Source: JBBROS01 sp965260935 (lineage in GTDB: Bacteria; Pseudomonadota; Alphaproteobacteria; Acetobacterales; Acetobacteraceae). From it: a stretch of 64,000 nucleotides of DNA. Below the pieces are notes generated by a model. It made no database searches and was not told the origin of the DNA. It saw only the letters and a list, made by a program, of their open reading frames with translations. Both the position numbers and the translations under genes were made by a program. Positions within the stretch are counted from its first letter, which is position 1. Each line of letters starts with the position of its first letter. This document shows positions 41,779 through 50,152 of this stretch, piece after piece. Location of the stretch: positions 1,860,001 to 1,924,000 of the forward strand of contig OZ253374.1 of the NCBI GenBank assembly GCA_965260935.1. The letters run 5' to 3'.

Positions 41779-42978
41779 ATGAACCCGCCTGACGCCGAGC
41801 GCTTCCTCGCCGACCTGAACGACTTGCGCCGGATCGGCCAGTTCAAGACCGGCGTGCATCGCCCGACTTACAGCCCACAGGACATGGAAAGCCGCCGCTG
41901 GTTGATGGAGCGGATGCGCGAAGCGGGGCTGGAGCCGGAAATGGACGGCATCGGCAACGTGCTAGGCCGGCATCCGGGCGCCGGGCCGAAACTGCTGATC
42001 GGCAGCCATATCGAAAGCCAGAACGAGGCTGGCTGGCTCGACGGCGCGCTCGGCGTCGTTTCCGGCGTGGCCGTGGTCAGGACCGGGCTGCCGGCCGACG
42101 TGATCGCCTTCGCGGACGAGGAGGGGCATTACGGGAGCTTTATCGGCTCGCGGTCGTTCACCGGGCTATTGCCGGACGAGGAGATCGACGCGCTTGCCAA
42201 CCGTACGCACGGCAAGCCGCTGCGCGAGGCCTTGCGGGAGACCGGGCTTGAGGGACGGCTACGGCTCGCGATGGAGCCGGGCCGCTACAAGGGTTTCCTG
42301 GAGATGCACATCGAGCAGGGCACGGTGCTGGAAGCGGCTCGCGAGCAGGTCGGCGTCGTCACCGGGATCGTCGCGATCTGGCAGTACCGGATCGTGGTTC
42401 AGGGCCAGCAGGACCATGCCGGCGGCACGACCATGGCCGAACGCAAGGACGCGGGGCTTGCCGCCGTGCGATTGCTGGCCTGGCTCGACCAGGAGTTCCC
42501 GCGCCACTCAGGCCCGCGGACGGTGTGGACGGCGGGACGCATCGCGCTGATGCCCGGCGCCCCGTCTATTATCCCGGGCGAGGCGGAGGTGCTGTTCCAG
42601 TTTCGCGACATCGACCTCCACGTGCTCAACAGGCTCGATGAGGTGTTGCGACGCGGCGTGCAGGAGATCAACCGAACGGATCGGTGCTCGCTCGTCCTTG
42701 AGACGTTAGGCCAATCGCAGCCGGCGTTGTGCGACGAGGCGATGCAGCAGGCCTTGTCGGACGCGGCGGAGGCTTTAGCGCCAGGCCGCTGGCGTCGGAT
42801 GCCGAGCGGGGCCGGGCATGATGCCCAGTATATGGCGAGGCAAATGCCTTCGGCGATGCTTTTCGTGCCCTCGATTGGCGGAGTCAGTCACCATTGGGCC
42901 GAAGACACGGACTCGGCCGACCTTGCGATGGGGCTTCGGGTCCTGGCGGACGGGAGCCGGCGCTTTCTCGAAAATTGA
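41779..42978 (+). CDS. M20-family hydantoinase/carbamoylase (allantoate or N-carbamoyl-amino-acid amidohydrolase)
   Basis: A 399-residue metal-dependent amidohydrolase. Metal ligands and neighbours are visible in LLIGSHIESQNEAGWLDGAL, AFADEEGHYGSFIGSRSFTG, EMHIEQGTVLE and the C-terminal GVSHHWAEDT. The dimerisation-domain histidine motif is QGQQDHAGGTTMAERKDAG. The family hydrolyses N-carbamoyl amino acids, allantoate or ureidoglycine; the exact substrate cannot be set. It follows the second tspO by about 40 bases but has no link to photosynthesis. Confidence 0.88.
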   Translation: MNPPDAERFLADLNDLRRIGQFKTGVHRPTYSPQDMESRRWLMERMREAGLEPEMDGIGNVLGRHPGAGPKLLIGSHIESQNEAGWLDGALGVVSGVAVVRTGLPADVIAFADEEGHYGSFIGSRSFTGLLPDEEIDALANRTHGKPLREALRETGLEGRLRLAMEPGRYKGFLEMHIEQGTVLEAAREQVGVVTGIVAIWQYRIVVQGQQDHAGGTTMAERKDAGLAAVRLLAWLDQEFPRHSGPRTVWTAGRIALMPGAPSIIPGEAEVLFQFRDIDLHVLNRLDEVLRRGVQEINRTDRCSLVLETLGQSQPALCDEAMQQALSDAAEALAPGRWRRMPSGAGHDAQYMARQMPSAMLFVPSIGGVSHHWAEDTDSADLAMGLRVLADGSRRFLEN

Positions 42979-42995
42979 GCGCGCCGGCACCATTT

Positions 42996-43691
42996 CTATG
43001 GCTTCGGGGATTGTGACACATTCTGTTGTTGCTGTTTCTGGTGCTTGTTTGCCTCATGATGCCCAACCGCGCACCCTGCCGCGGCCCCAAGCACGCCATG
43101 ATGACCCGCTACGTGCCCGGCGACGCCACCGACCGCGGCCCCCTTGAGGCACCCTTTCGCATAGGTTGGCGCCGGCGCTGATATCGCGACCGCACCGATG
43201 AGAACGAACGCTGAAAGAACTGCCTTCAAAACACTTGCTCCACTTGCTTTGCGGGAACCCTGTATGTTGCGTTCAACGTTCGAACGCGGCGCAGAGTTCC
43301 CGAACGCGCCCGGCAAGCTGTCCAGCGCCAAGCGCATGGAGGCAAACCGGCCCAGATCGGCGCCGCTGCCGCAATGCCAGGCGACGACCGCATCATCCTC
43401 CCGCGCCAGGCCCCAGGTCGCCCAAAGACGGCCAGGCGCATACAGCAGGGCGTAGCCGCCGTCGGCTGGCACGGTTGCCGCGGCCCCGGTCTCGATCAGG
43501 ACGCGCCGATACTCGTGCGAGTCAGCCTCCTTCGACCACTCATCCAGCGCGATCAGATCGGCGCTCGTGAAGCGCCAAGGGCAATCCTGCTCCGTGGCGG
43601 GACTTGGCGCCGAATGCACCAGTCGAAGATAAGGGACAGGGCCTCGGCTGCGCGCCGAGCTGCTATGGAAGCGGTCCATTCGAGTCTCCAT
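42996..43691 (-). CDS. hypothetical protein with C-terminal signal/glycine-zipper segment (possible two genes)
   Basis: The open frame encodes 231 residues. The first ~150 form a soluble domain without a family I recognise (WRFTSADLIALDEWSKEADS, then LLYAPGRLWATWG). From about residue 155 the sequence looks like an independent exported protein: VLKAVLSAFVLIGAVAISAP ending APTYAKG is a Sec signal, then a glycine-zipper (GGVAGHVAGHHGVLGAAAGC) and a His/Gln-rich tail. An in-frame TTG at 43229 with GGAG upstream would start exactly at this signal and give 77 residues. The frame may therefore hold two translation products or a read-through fusion. Confidence 0.6.
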   Translation of the reverse strand: METRMDRFHSSSARSRGPVPYLRLVHSAPSPATEQDCPWRFTSADLIALDEWSKEADSHEYRRVLIETGAAATVPADGGYALLYAPGRLWATWGLAREDDAVVAWHCGSGADLGRFASMRLALDSLPGAFGNSAPRSNVERNIQGSRKASGASVLKAVLSAFVLIGAVAISAPAPTYAKGCLKGAAVGGVAGHVAGHHGVLGAAAGCAVGHHEANKHQKQQQQNVSQSPKP

Positions 43692-43930
43692 TCACCTGTT
43701 CTCGGCCCAATCGTGCTAAAAGCGTGTCCTGTCCATAGTGATCCAGGTCACAGAGCGTCATCTTTTGAACGCTAGTAGTTAACACTCCGTTTTTGGCCGA
43801 TGCGGATGATACGGAGCACTGGGTTTTTGGATGCAAAACGAGGCTGTGCAGATTGGCAACAGGCCTATTTTTTCGGTGGACTGGACTGATAGTTGACGCG
43901 CCGCGCGTGTCCGGTCAGGACAACAGCGCT

Positions 43931-43975
43931 CTAGGCCCGGATCGGCCTGACTGTATCAGGCCGATCCGGGCCTAG
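43931..43975. terminator. 20-bp perfect inverted repeat hairpin
   Basis: Arms 43931-43950 and 43956-43975 are perfectly complementary around a 5-base loop. The stem is very GC-rich. It lies upstream of a leftward gene and downstream of mobA, so it may terminate the mobA operon. A T-rich stretch follows on the plus strand (CCTTATTTGAG), not on the mobA strand. Confidence 0.65.
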
Positions 43976-44028
43976 CCTTATTTGAGACGGCGATTCACGT
44001 TCTAACTGATTCCAGTCGGAACGATCGC

Positions 44029-44140
44029 GGTCTAAGCAGGCTTGCGTGGCTTGTGCCACGCAAGCCTGCTTAGAAACCTTTGAGGACGCATCATTTTATC
44101 GGCAGCGTGCCAGCACGCTCCGCCGAATGATGCTTAGACC
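44029..44140. repeat. nested inverted-repeat element of about 112 bp
   Basis: The ends GGTCTAAGCA (44029-44038) and TGCTTAGACC (44131-44140) are a perfect 10-bp inverted repeat. Inside lie a 20-bp perfect hairpin (44031-44050 with 44055-44074, 4-base loop) and a second hairpin with outer arms GCATCATT (44088-44095) and AATGATGC (44126-44133). The inner arms of the latter are AGCGTGC (44104-44110) and GCACGCT (44113-44119). Such nesting suggests a small non-coding mobile or REP-like unit, or a structured transcript end of mobA, 15 bases past its stop. Confidence 0.6.
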
Positions 44141-44155
44141 TACAATGCCGGCGAC

Positions 44156-44758
44156 TCAGCCAGCGGACGCTCGCGTGTTGGCCCGTTCCAAGTCCTCGGG
44201 GGTGTTCACGTTCAGGAACGGGTCGCCCTTCCCGTCCGGCCATTCCGCGACGGCCACCGCGTAGCGGCCCGTGAACGCATCGATCTTGCGTTCGCCGCCT
44301 TGCAGCGCCTCGCGCAGGCGGTCCCGCAGGGCGGACGGCCACAGCGCCAGCACGGGGTGGGTGCGTCCGCCGGACATGGCGCACGCGATGTCGGCGCGTT
44401 CCGCCGTCAAGACCGCGTGCAGGCGCGCCGCGAGGTCGCCCGGCAGGAAGGGGCAGTCGCCCGGCACGCTGAGAAGCCAGTCCGCACCGTCCGCTGCCGC
44501 CCAATCAAGCCCGGCCAGGACGCCCGCGAGCGGTCCCTGATGGCCGGGGATCGTGTCTGCCAGCACGGGCAGGCCAACGTCGGCGAACCGCGCCTGGTCC
44601 CCGTTCGCGTTGAGCGCGAGGCGGCTGACCTGCGGCCGGATGCAGCCGATCGTGCGGTCCAGGATGGATCGCCCGCCTATCACCTGCCGGCACTTGTCCC
44701 CGCCGCCCATCCGCCGGGCCAGCCCGCCCGCCAGGATGACCGCCGCCGTTTCAGTCAT
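44156..44758 (-). CDS. mobA: molybdenum cofactor guanylyltransferase
   Basis: A 200-residue nucleotidyltransferase that attaches GMP to molybdopterin. The GTP-binding LAGGLARRMGGGDK signature near residue 10 and the metal-binding SVPGDCPFLP segment are standard. It overlaps fdhD by eight bases. MGD is needed by formate dehydrogenase and DMSO-reductase-type enzymes, which agrees with fdhD next to it. Confidence 0.94.
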   Translation of the reverse strand: MTETAAVILAGGLARRMGGGDKCRQVIGGRSILDRTIGCIRPQVSRLALNANGDQARFADVGLPVLADTIPGHQGPLAGVLAGLDWAAADGADWLLSVPGDCPFLPGDLAARLHAVLTAERADIACAMSGGRTHPVLALWPSALRDRLREALQGGERKIDAFTGRYAVAVAEWPDGKGDPFLNVNTPEDLERANTRASAG

Positions 44759-45611
44759 CCACGGCGGCCTTGCGTTTCTGCAGGGCGGGCTCCGCGCCCG
44801 CGTCCGACGGGTCGGCGTCGAACACGATCCGCTCGGCGCCGGAGAGCGCCATGAACCGCCGCCCCCGCGCCCGCCCGATCAAGGTCAGCCCGGCCCCGCG
44901 GGCCAGCTCCACGCCCCAAGCGGTGAAGCCGGAGCGACTGACCAGCACCGGGATGCCCATCCGCACCGTCTTGATCACCATCTCCGACGTGAGCCGCCCG
45001 GTGGTGTAGAAAATCTTGTCCGCGGCGCCCATGCCGAGCCGGTGCATCGCGCCTGCGATCTTATCCACGGCGTTGTGCCGGCCGACATCCTCCATGAACA
45101 GCAGCGGCTGGTCCTGCTCGCACAGCACCGCGCCGTGGATCGCGCCGGCTTCCAGGTAGATGGACGGCGTGGTGTTGATCAGGTGCGTCAGGCGGTGCAG
45201 CCAGCTCGTCCGCAGTTCGGCGGCCGGCAGGCGAATGCCCTCGATCACGTCCATCAGGTCGCCGAACGCGGTGCCCTGGGCGCAGCCGCTGGTCTGCGTC
45301 TTCTTCTTGAGCTTCTCCTCGAAATCCGTCTTGCGCTCGGTGCGGACCACGACCACGCCCAACTCCTCGTCATGGTCGATCGCCGTGATCGCGTCGTCCG
45401 GGCGCAACATGCCCTGGTTGAGGAAATAGCCAACCGCGAGGTCCTTCGGGAAATCGCCGATCGTCATGGCGGTGACGATCTCCTGCCCATTCAGGAACAG
45501 CGTCAGCGGACGCTCCACCGGCACCCGCGTGGACACCGTGGCGCCGGTCTGGTCGATGCCGTCCAGCGCCTGGGTGAGGAACGGGTCGTTCGGGTCGGGT
45601 TGGATCAGCAT
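44751..45611 (-). CDS. fdhD: formate dehydrogenase accessory sulfurtransferase
   Basis: FdhD moves sulfur from IscS to the Mo-bis-MGD cofactor of formate dehydrogenase. The 286-residue sequence shows VERPLTLFLNGQEIV, IGDFPKDLAVGYFLNQGMLR, FMEDVGRHNAVDKIAGAM and TSEMVIKTVRMGIPVLVSRS. The sulfur-carrying loop reads TSGCAQGT, so only one cysteine is present where E. coli has a CxxC pair. It is co-transcribed with mobA and lies five bases after the MoeA-type gene. Confidence 0.93.
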   Translation of the reverse strand: MLIQPDPNDPFLTQALDGIDQTGATVSTRVPVERPLTLFLNGQEIVTAMTIGDFPKDLAVGYFLNQGMLRPDDAITAIDHDEELGVVVVRTERKTDFEEKLKKKTQTSGCAQGTAFGDLMDVIEGIRLPAAELRTSWLHRLTHLINTTPSIYLEAGAIHGAVLCEQDQPLLFMEDVGRHNAVDKIAGAMHRLGMGAADKIFYTTGRLTSEMVIKTVRMGIPVLVSRSGFTAWGVELARGAGLTLIGRARGRRFMALSGAERIVFDADPSDAGAEPALQKRKAAVDD

Positions 45612-45616
45612 CGCGC

Positions 45617-47575
45617 TTATGTAGGCGCCGGATCGTCCGCTTCGAAGCCCTTGGCCCGAAGCGCCGCCCGTGTGGAAGGCTCGTTCAGCAGCCCGATGAA
45701 CCGCCGCACCGCCGCGCGCCCCAGCCGCGACTCCGGCACCGCGAAATCATACCGCTCGGCTTGCAGCGGGATGAACCGCAGCCTGTACTCGGCGGCGACG
45801 GTGGCGATCGCCACGCCCCAATCGGCCCGCCCCTGGGATACCGCGGCGGCCACCGCGTTGTGCGACTTCGGAGCGTGCGAGAAGCCGGGCGGGCGCGCGG
45901 CCCCGAGCAGCCGGTCGATCAGCACCCGCGTGCCGCTGCCGGCGTTGCGGTTGACCATCAGCGCCGACGGGTCCCGCCCGGCCGCCTCGACGATCTCGGC
46001 CGCGGTACGGCACGCCGTGAACCGTGCGTCGTCCGCCCGCACCACCACGCCCTGCAGCCGCCCATAGCCCGGCGCCAGCGTCACCCCCGGCGGGAGCAGC
46101 GGGCGGTTGTAGACCCCGGTCGCCGGGTCCATCAGGTGAATCCCGGCCAGGTCGCAAGCGCCCCGCGCGGCCGCGGCCAGCCCTCCTTGGCTCCCGACCG
46201 CGAGCGCCTTCACGGATAGGCCCTCGTTCCCGAGCAATCCGATCAGCAGGTCGAGGCCGGTGCACTGGCTGCCGATGATGACCAGGTCCGGCGGCGGCTG
46301 GTCCGTCAGCCGCTGCACGCTGACGCGCGTGCCGGCCGGGACGGCCTCCGTATCGGCCGGCACGGCGAAGAACCCGTCCGCCGCGGCGAAGCTCGTGACC
46401 GCGCCCGACCCTTTCGCCGTCGGGTAGGCGGCGAGCCCCCCATCCGGCATCTCGATCAGCGCCGACAGCACATACTCCGTCCGCCCCCGCTCCGAGCCGA
46501 TCCGCATCGGCAAGGTCGCGTCCACGACGGTCTCGGCCACCGATAGGCGCCCGGCGAAGGCGCGGATGACGGGTGCGACGAAGGTGTGAAAGGTGAACAT
46601 CGCCGAAGTCGGGAACCCGGGCAGGATCGCCACCGGAACCCCGTCCTGCACCGCGAGGCAGAGCGGCTTGCCGGGTTTCAGCGCCACCCCGTGCACGACG
46701 ACGCCGGGGTTGCTGAGCCGGGCGGCGGCTTGGGCGGCGAGGTCGCCCGCCCCCTTGCTCGTGCCTCCGGACAGCAGGACCATGTCCGCGGACCGAAGCG
46801 CCTCGTTAAGCGCTGACTCGATCCGGGCCGGGTCGTCGGGGATGATCCCGCCCGCGACCGGCTCGCCGCCGTGCTCCTCGATGGCAGCGGCCAGTACGGC
46901 GGCGTTGCTGTCGAACACCTGGCCGGGCCGGATCGCCGCGCCGGGCGGCACGATCTCGTCGCCGGTCGACAGCACCGCGACGCGGGGCCGCCGCCACACC
47001 GAAACGCTGGCTTGCCCGACCGCGGCCAACATGCCGATCTCGCGCGAGCCGAGCACATGGCCCCGCCGCAGCACGGTCTCGCCGCGGGCGATGTCGGACC
47101 CGGCGCCGGCGATGAAGCTGCCGGGCGCCGCCGGGGCGCGCACCTCGATGCGGACCGGCTCGCCCGCAAGCGTATCGGTGATCTCGACCATCACCACGGC
47201 GTCGGCGCCGCGGGGCGCCATGCCCCCGGTGGCGATCACGCTGGCCTGGCCGGGCATGACGGCGGCGGCGGGCTGGACGCCGGGGGTGAGCACGTCCGGG
47301 GTCAATTGCAGGATAACGGGGTTCTCGTCCGTCGCGCCCTCGGTATCGGCGGCGCGCAAGGCGAAGCCGTCAACGCTGGCGCGGTCGAATCCCGGCACGT
47401 CGACGCCGGCCACGACATCCTCGGCAAGCACGCGGGCGCGGGCCTGAGCGAGATCCACGGTCTCCGGCCCGAGCGGCGCCAGGCGCAGGTGCTGGCGGAA
47501 GCGGGCTTCGGCCTCCTCGCGCGAGACCACATCGAGGAACTGGCTCTGTTGGGCGGCGTGCAGCAGGTCGTTCAA
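45617..47575 (-). CDS. MoeA-type molybdopterin molybdenumtransferase fused to a periplasmic-binding-protein-like domain
   Basis: A 652-residue two-part protein. Residues about 10-415 are MoeA: AEDVVAGVDVPGFDRASVDG, the VLSTGDEIVPPG motif, LLSGGTSKGAGD and LPGFPTSAMFTFHTF. Residues about 430-650 are a COG1910-like substrate-binding domain (VIIGSQCTGLDLLIGLL, RNAGSGTRVLIDRLLG, GRADWGVAIATVAAEY). MoeA inserts molybdenum into adenylylated molybdopterin; the extra domain may sense molybdate or tungstate. The start is TTG 47575, overlapping the upstream stop as TTGA. This fusion is known from other bacteria and archaea. Confidence 0.9.
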   Translation of the reverse strand: MNDLLHAAQQSQFLDVVSREEAEARFRQHLRLAPLGPETVDLAQARARVLAEDVVAGVDVPGFDRASVDGFALRAADTEGATDENPVILQLTPDVLTPGVQPAAAVMPGQASVIATGGMAPRGADAVVMVEITDTLAGEPVRIEVRAPAAPGSFIAGAGSDIARGETVLRRGHVLGSREIGMLAAVGQASVSVWRRPRVAVLSTGDEIVPPGAAIRPGQVFDSNAAVLAAAIEEHGGEPVAGGIIPDDPARIESALNEALRSADMVLLSGGTSKGAGDLAAQAAARLSNPGVVVHGVALKPGKPLCLAVQDGVPVAILPGFPTSAMFTFHTFVAPVIRAFAGRLSVAETVVDATLPMRIGSERGRTEYVLSALIEMPDGGLAAYPTAKGSGAVTSFAAADGFFAVPADTEAVPAGTRVSVQRLTDQPPPDLVIIGSQCTGLDLLIGLLGNEGLSVKALAVGSQGGLAAAARGACDLAGIHLMDPATGVYNRPLLPPGVTLAPGYGRLQGVVVRADDARFTACRTAAEIVEAAGRDPSALMVNRNAGSGTRVLIDRLLGAARPPGFSHAPKSHNAVAAAVSQGRADWGVAIATVAAEYRLRFIPLQAERYDFAVPESRLGRAAVRRFIGLLNEPSTRAALRAKGFEADDPAPT

Positions 47576-48594
47576 AGCGGGATGACCGAAACAGTCGAGC
47601 CTTGTGCATACCCCTCGCTGCCTTCCGGCGCCAGCACCAGCCCGGTGGCGGCAAGCGCCTGAGCCAAGCTGCCGAATTCCGCGGGGCCGGTGGGGGTGGC
47701 GACCCCCTGCTCGACCCGCACCCGGATCGCGTCGCAGCGCCCGAGAGGAGAGGCGATCTTGCGGGCGAGCGTGGCGGAGACAGGCTCCGGCTCGGGCAGG
47801 CCGGCCATGTGGCGCAGGATGGGAGCGGCCAGGAGGGCGAAGGCGGTGGCGCAGGCGAGCGGGTCGCCCGGGAGCAGGATGGCGGGCGTCTCGCCGACGA
47901 GGCCGACCGCCGAGGTCTCGCCCGGGCGGATGGCGATGCCGTGCGCAAACACACTGAAGGCCTGCGCGCCGTCGTCGTCCGCGCCCGGCCCGCTGCGCCC
48001 GGCGAGAACATGGAGGTCGGCATTGGCACCGGCGATCTGGGCGGAGTGCGCGGCCAGCATTCCGTGCAGCAGCGGCGTCAAGGCGTCCGGGCCGGTTTTC
48101 GCCGGCGCGGCCCGGACCGATACGCGCGGGCGGCGGACCACCTCGACCACGCCGTGCCCGAGCCGGGCCAGCAACGCCGCGTGCAACGGGGTAAGCCGGA
48201 CGCCGGCTTCGAGCGCCCATCCGTCCGGCGCATCATGCCCGGGCCGCAACACGCCTCTGCCGCGCGCGACCGGCGCCAAGGCGGCCGGGCCGGCATCGAG
48301 CATGGCGTACGGGATTACGGCATCGGCGCCGTCCGGCAGCGGACCGCCGGCGACGACGGGAGCGCCGCCGACCGGCAAGGGAGCGTAGTCGCTCGCCCCC
48401 TCCGTATCGGCGGCGCGGACCGCTTGGCCGTCGATGGCGGCAACGGCCCGTGGCGGGAGGGCGCTGGCGCGGACGGCGGCGGCCAGCACGCGTCCATGCG
48501 CATTTTCCAGCGACGCCGTTTCCGGTGCCAAGGGAGGACAGCGGGCGATGAGCCAGCCCAGGGCGTCGTTGAGCGGAATAAATTGATCTGGCAC
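47572..48594 (-). CDS. second MoeA-like molybdopterin-binding protein
   Basis: A 340-residue protein with MoeA N-terminal features (LENAHGRVLAAAVRASALPP, AIDGQAVRAADTEGASDY, PDGADAVIPY). The molybdopterin-binding fold is shortened: the usual TGDE and SGG(T/V)S motifs are replaced by non-matching sequence, and only ILLPGDPLACATAFALLAAP resembles the PGxP region. It may be a non-catalytic paralogue that works with the fused MoeA immediately downstream. It is the first gene of the moeA-like/moeA-PBP/fdhD/mobA operon. Confidence 0.8.
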   Translation of the reverse strand: MPDQFIPLNDALGWLIARCPPLAPETASLENAHGRVLAAAVRASALPPRAVAAIDGQAVRAADTEGASDYAPLPVGGAPVVAGGPLPDGADAVIPYAMLDAGPAALAPVARGRGVLRPGHDAPDGWALEAGVRLTPLHAALLARLGHGVVEVVRRPRVSVRAAPAKTGPDALTPLLHGMLAAHSAQIAGANADLHVLAGRSGPGADDDGAQAFSVFAHGIAIRPGETSAVGLVGETPAILLPGDPLACATAFALLAAPILRHMAGLPEPEPVSATLARKIASPLGRCDAIRVRVEQGVATPTGPAEFGSLAQALAATGLVLAPEGSEGYAQGSTVSVIPL

Positions 48595-48949
48595 CAGGTC
48601 TCCAGATTGCGTGTCCTTATATCGTAGCCAAGGGCTATTCGAGAATAACCGCTACGACCCGATCGGGCGAACATCCGCCTCAAGCTTTTGTTTTTCCTGG
48701 GCAGCTTTGGCGGTATGCTGCCGCACTTGTTGCCGACGCTGCTCTGAGCGTGATCGCGCGGAGCGCATCGCCGTCCACGCGCATTGGACGGTGCGCACTC
48801 AACCATTTTCGGGCAGACTACCATGAGGCAAGCCATGACGGCCTGCTTAGGACGCGAGTCCGGCATCATGCAAACGCGCGGCGCAACCTTGCCGCAGCCC
48901 TGGCCGCGTGCGATTTACAAGGCGTAGAGCAAGAACCGAAGGAACCGTC
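48595..48949. promoter_or_regulatory. divergent promoter region with nested palindromes
   Basis: This 355-base gap separates the leftward molybdenum-cofactor operon from the rightward aminotransferase operon. It contains TCGTAGC (48622-48628) and GCTACGA (48651-48657) as inverted arms. Between them lies an imperfect palindrome, GGCTATTCGAGAATAACC (48633-48650). The structure is 30-60 bases before the leftward gene start and would suit a repressor operator. I cannot match it to ModE or another named site. No gene is seen in the rest. Confidence 0.5.
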
Positions 48950-50143
48950 ATGGCGCACCGCAGCGGCCGCCACTTCCTGCAGATCCCGGGTCCGAGCAAC
49001 GTGCCGGACCGCATCCTGCGCGCCATGGACCGCCCCACCATCGACCACCGTGGTCCGGAATTCGGCCGCCTCGGGCGCAGCGTGCTCGAAGGCCTGCGCC
49101 CCGTGTTCGGCACGGAGGGCGCCGTCGTGGTGTTTCCCTCCAGCGGCACCGGCGCCTGGGAGGCGGCGATCGTCAACGTGCTGCAGCCGGGCGACCAAGT
49201 GCTGATGTATGAGACGGGCCAGTTCGCCACCTTGTGGCGGGCCATGGCCGGGCGTTTGGGCCTCCATGTCCAGTTCGTGCCGGGCGACTGGCGTCACGGT
49301 GTCGACCCGGCCGACGTGGAGCGGCGGCTGCTGGCCGACGGCGCGCACGCCATCAAGGCGGTGATGATCGTTCATAACGAGACCAGCACCGGCGTAACGA
49401 GCCGCGTCGCCGAGGTCCGCGCCGCCATCGACCGGGCGCGGCACCCGGCCTTGTTCATGGTCGATACCATCTCCTCGCTCGGCTCCATACCCTACAAGCA
49501 CGACGAGTGGGGCGTGGACGTGACGGTCGCCGGCTCGCAGAAGGGCCTGATGCTGCCCCCCGGCCTCGGCTTCAATGCCATCTCCGCCAAGGCCCTGGCG
49601 GCGGCCAAGGCGGGCGGGATGGCGCGTTCCTACTGGGATTGGCAGGAGATGCTGGGGCCGAACGCCACCGGCTATTTTCCCTACACCCCGGCGACCAACC
49701 TGCTTTATGGCCTGGAAGAAGCGCTGGCCATGCTGAACGAGGAAGGGCTGGCCCAGGTCTTCGCCCGCCACGACCGCTTCGCAGCAGCGACCCGCGCCGC
49801 CGTACATGGCTGGGGTTTCGACGTGCTCGCCGCCGACCCACGGGAATACAGCAGCGTTCTGACGACCGTGGTCCTGCCGCACGACGCCGACGCCGACGCC
49901 GTCAGGGCGACCATCCTGGAGCGCTTCGACATGTCGCTCGGCGCCGGCCTTGGCAAGCTGAAGGGGCGCGTGTTCCGCATCGGCCACCTGGGCGACTTCA
50001 ACGACCTCACGCTGATGGGCGCCTTGTCCGGCATCGAGATGGGCCTGCATTTGGCCGGCGTGCCGCACCGCCAGGGCGGTGTGTCGGCCGCGATGGACGT
50101 GCTGGCCGGGCGCGTGCCTGCGGCCGGGCAGCGCGCGGCATGA
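48950..50143 (+). CDS. class V aminotransferase, serine-glyoxylate aminotransferase-like
   Basis: A 397-residue PLP enzyme. The opening GRHFLQIPGPSNVPDRILRA, the substrate-loop IDHRGPEFGR and the PLP lysine in VAGSQKGLMLPPGLGF are typical of alanine/serine-glyoxylate aminotransferases. It converts serine and glyoxylate to hydroxypyruvate and glycine, or a related pair. AAGGAACC precedes ATG 48950. The next gene is an alpha-hydroxyacid dehydrogenase-like flavoprotein, which fits a glyoxylate/hydroxypyruvate metabolism operon. Confidence 0.9.
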   Translation: MAHRSGRHFLQIPGPSNVPDRILRAMDRPTIDHRGPEFGRLGRSVLEGLRPVFGTEGAVVVFPSSGTGAWEAAIVNVLQPGDQVLMYETGQFATLWRAMAGRLGLHVQFVPGDWRHGVDPADVERRLLADGAHAIKAVMIVHNETSTGVTSRVAEVRAAIDRARHPALFMVDTISSLGSIPYKHDEWGVDVTVAGSQKGLMLPPGLGFNAISAKALAAAKAGGMARSYWDWQEMLGPNATGYFPYTPATNLLYGLEEALAMLNEEGLAQVFARHDRFAAATRAAVHGWGFDVLAADPREYSSVLTTVVLPHDADADAVRATILERFDMSLGAGLGKLKGRVFRIGHLGDFNDLTLMGALSGIEMGLHLAGVPHRQGGVSAAMDVLAGRVPAAGQRAA

Positions 50144-50152
50144 GGCCGCACC

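Larger units (their letters stand above)
43692..44155. other. intergenic region rich in inverted repeats
   Basis: No credible gene is present in these 464 bases; short frames here lack family resemblance. The first half is somewhat lower in GC than the surroundings. The second half contains two separate inverted-repeat structures (see the repeat entries). It separates two convergently transcribed leftward units, so promoter elements for the 42996-43691 gene should also be here. Confidence 0.6.

Noticed and set aside
43793..43975. 60-residue plus-strand frame in the hairpin-rich intergenic region
   Set aside because: It runs through one arm of the perfect inverted repeat and has no family resemblance or ribosome binding site.
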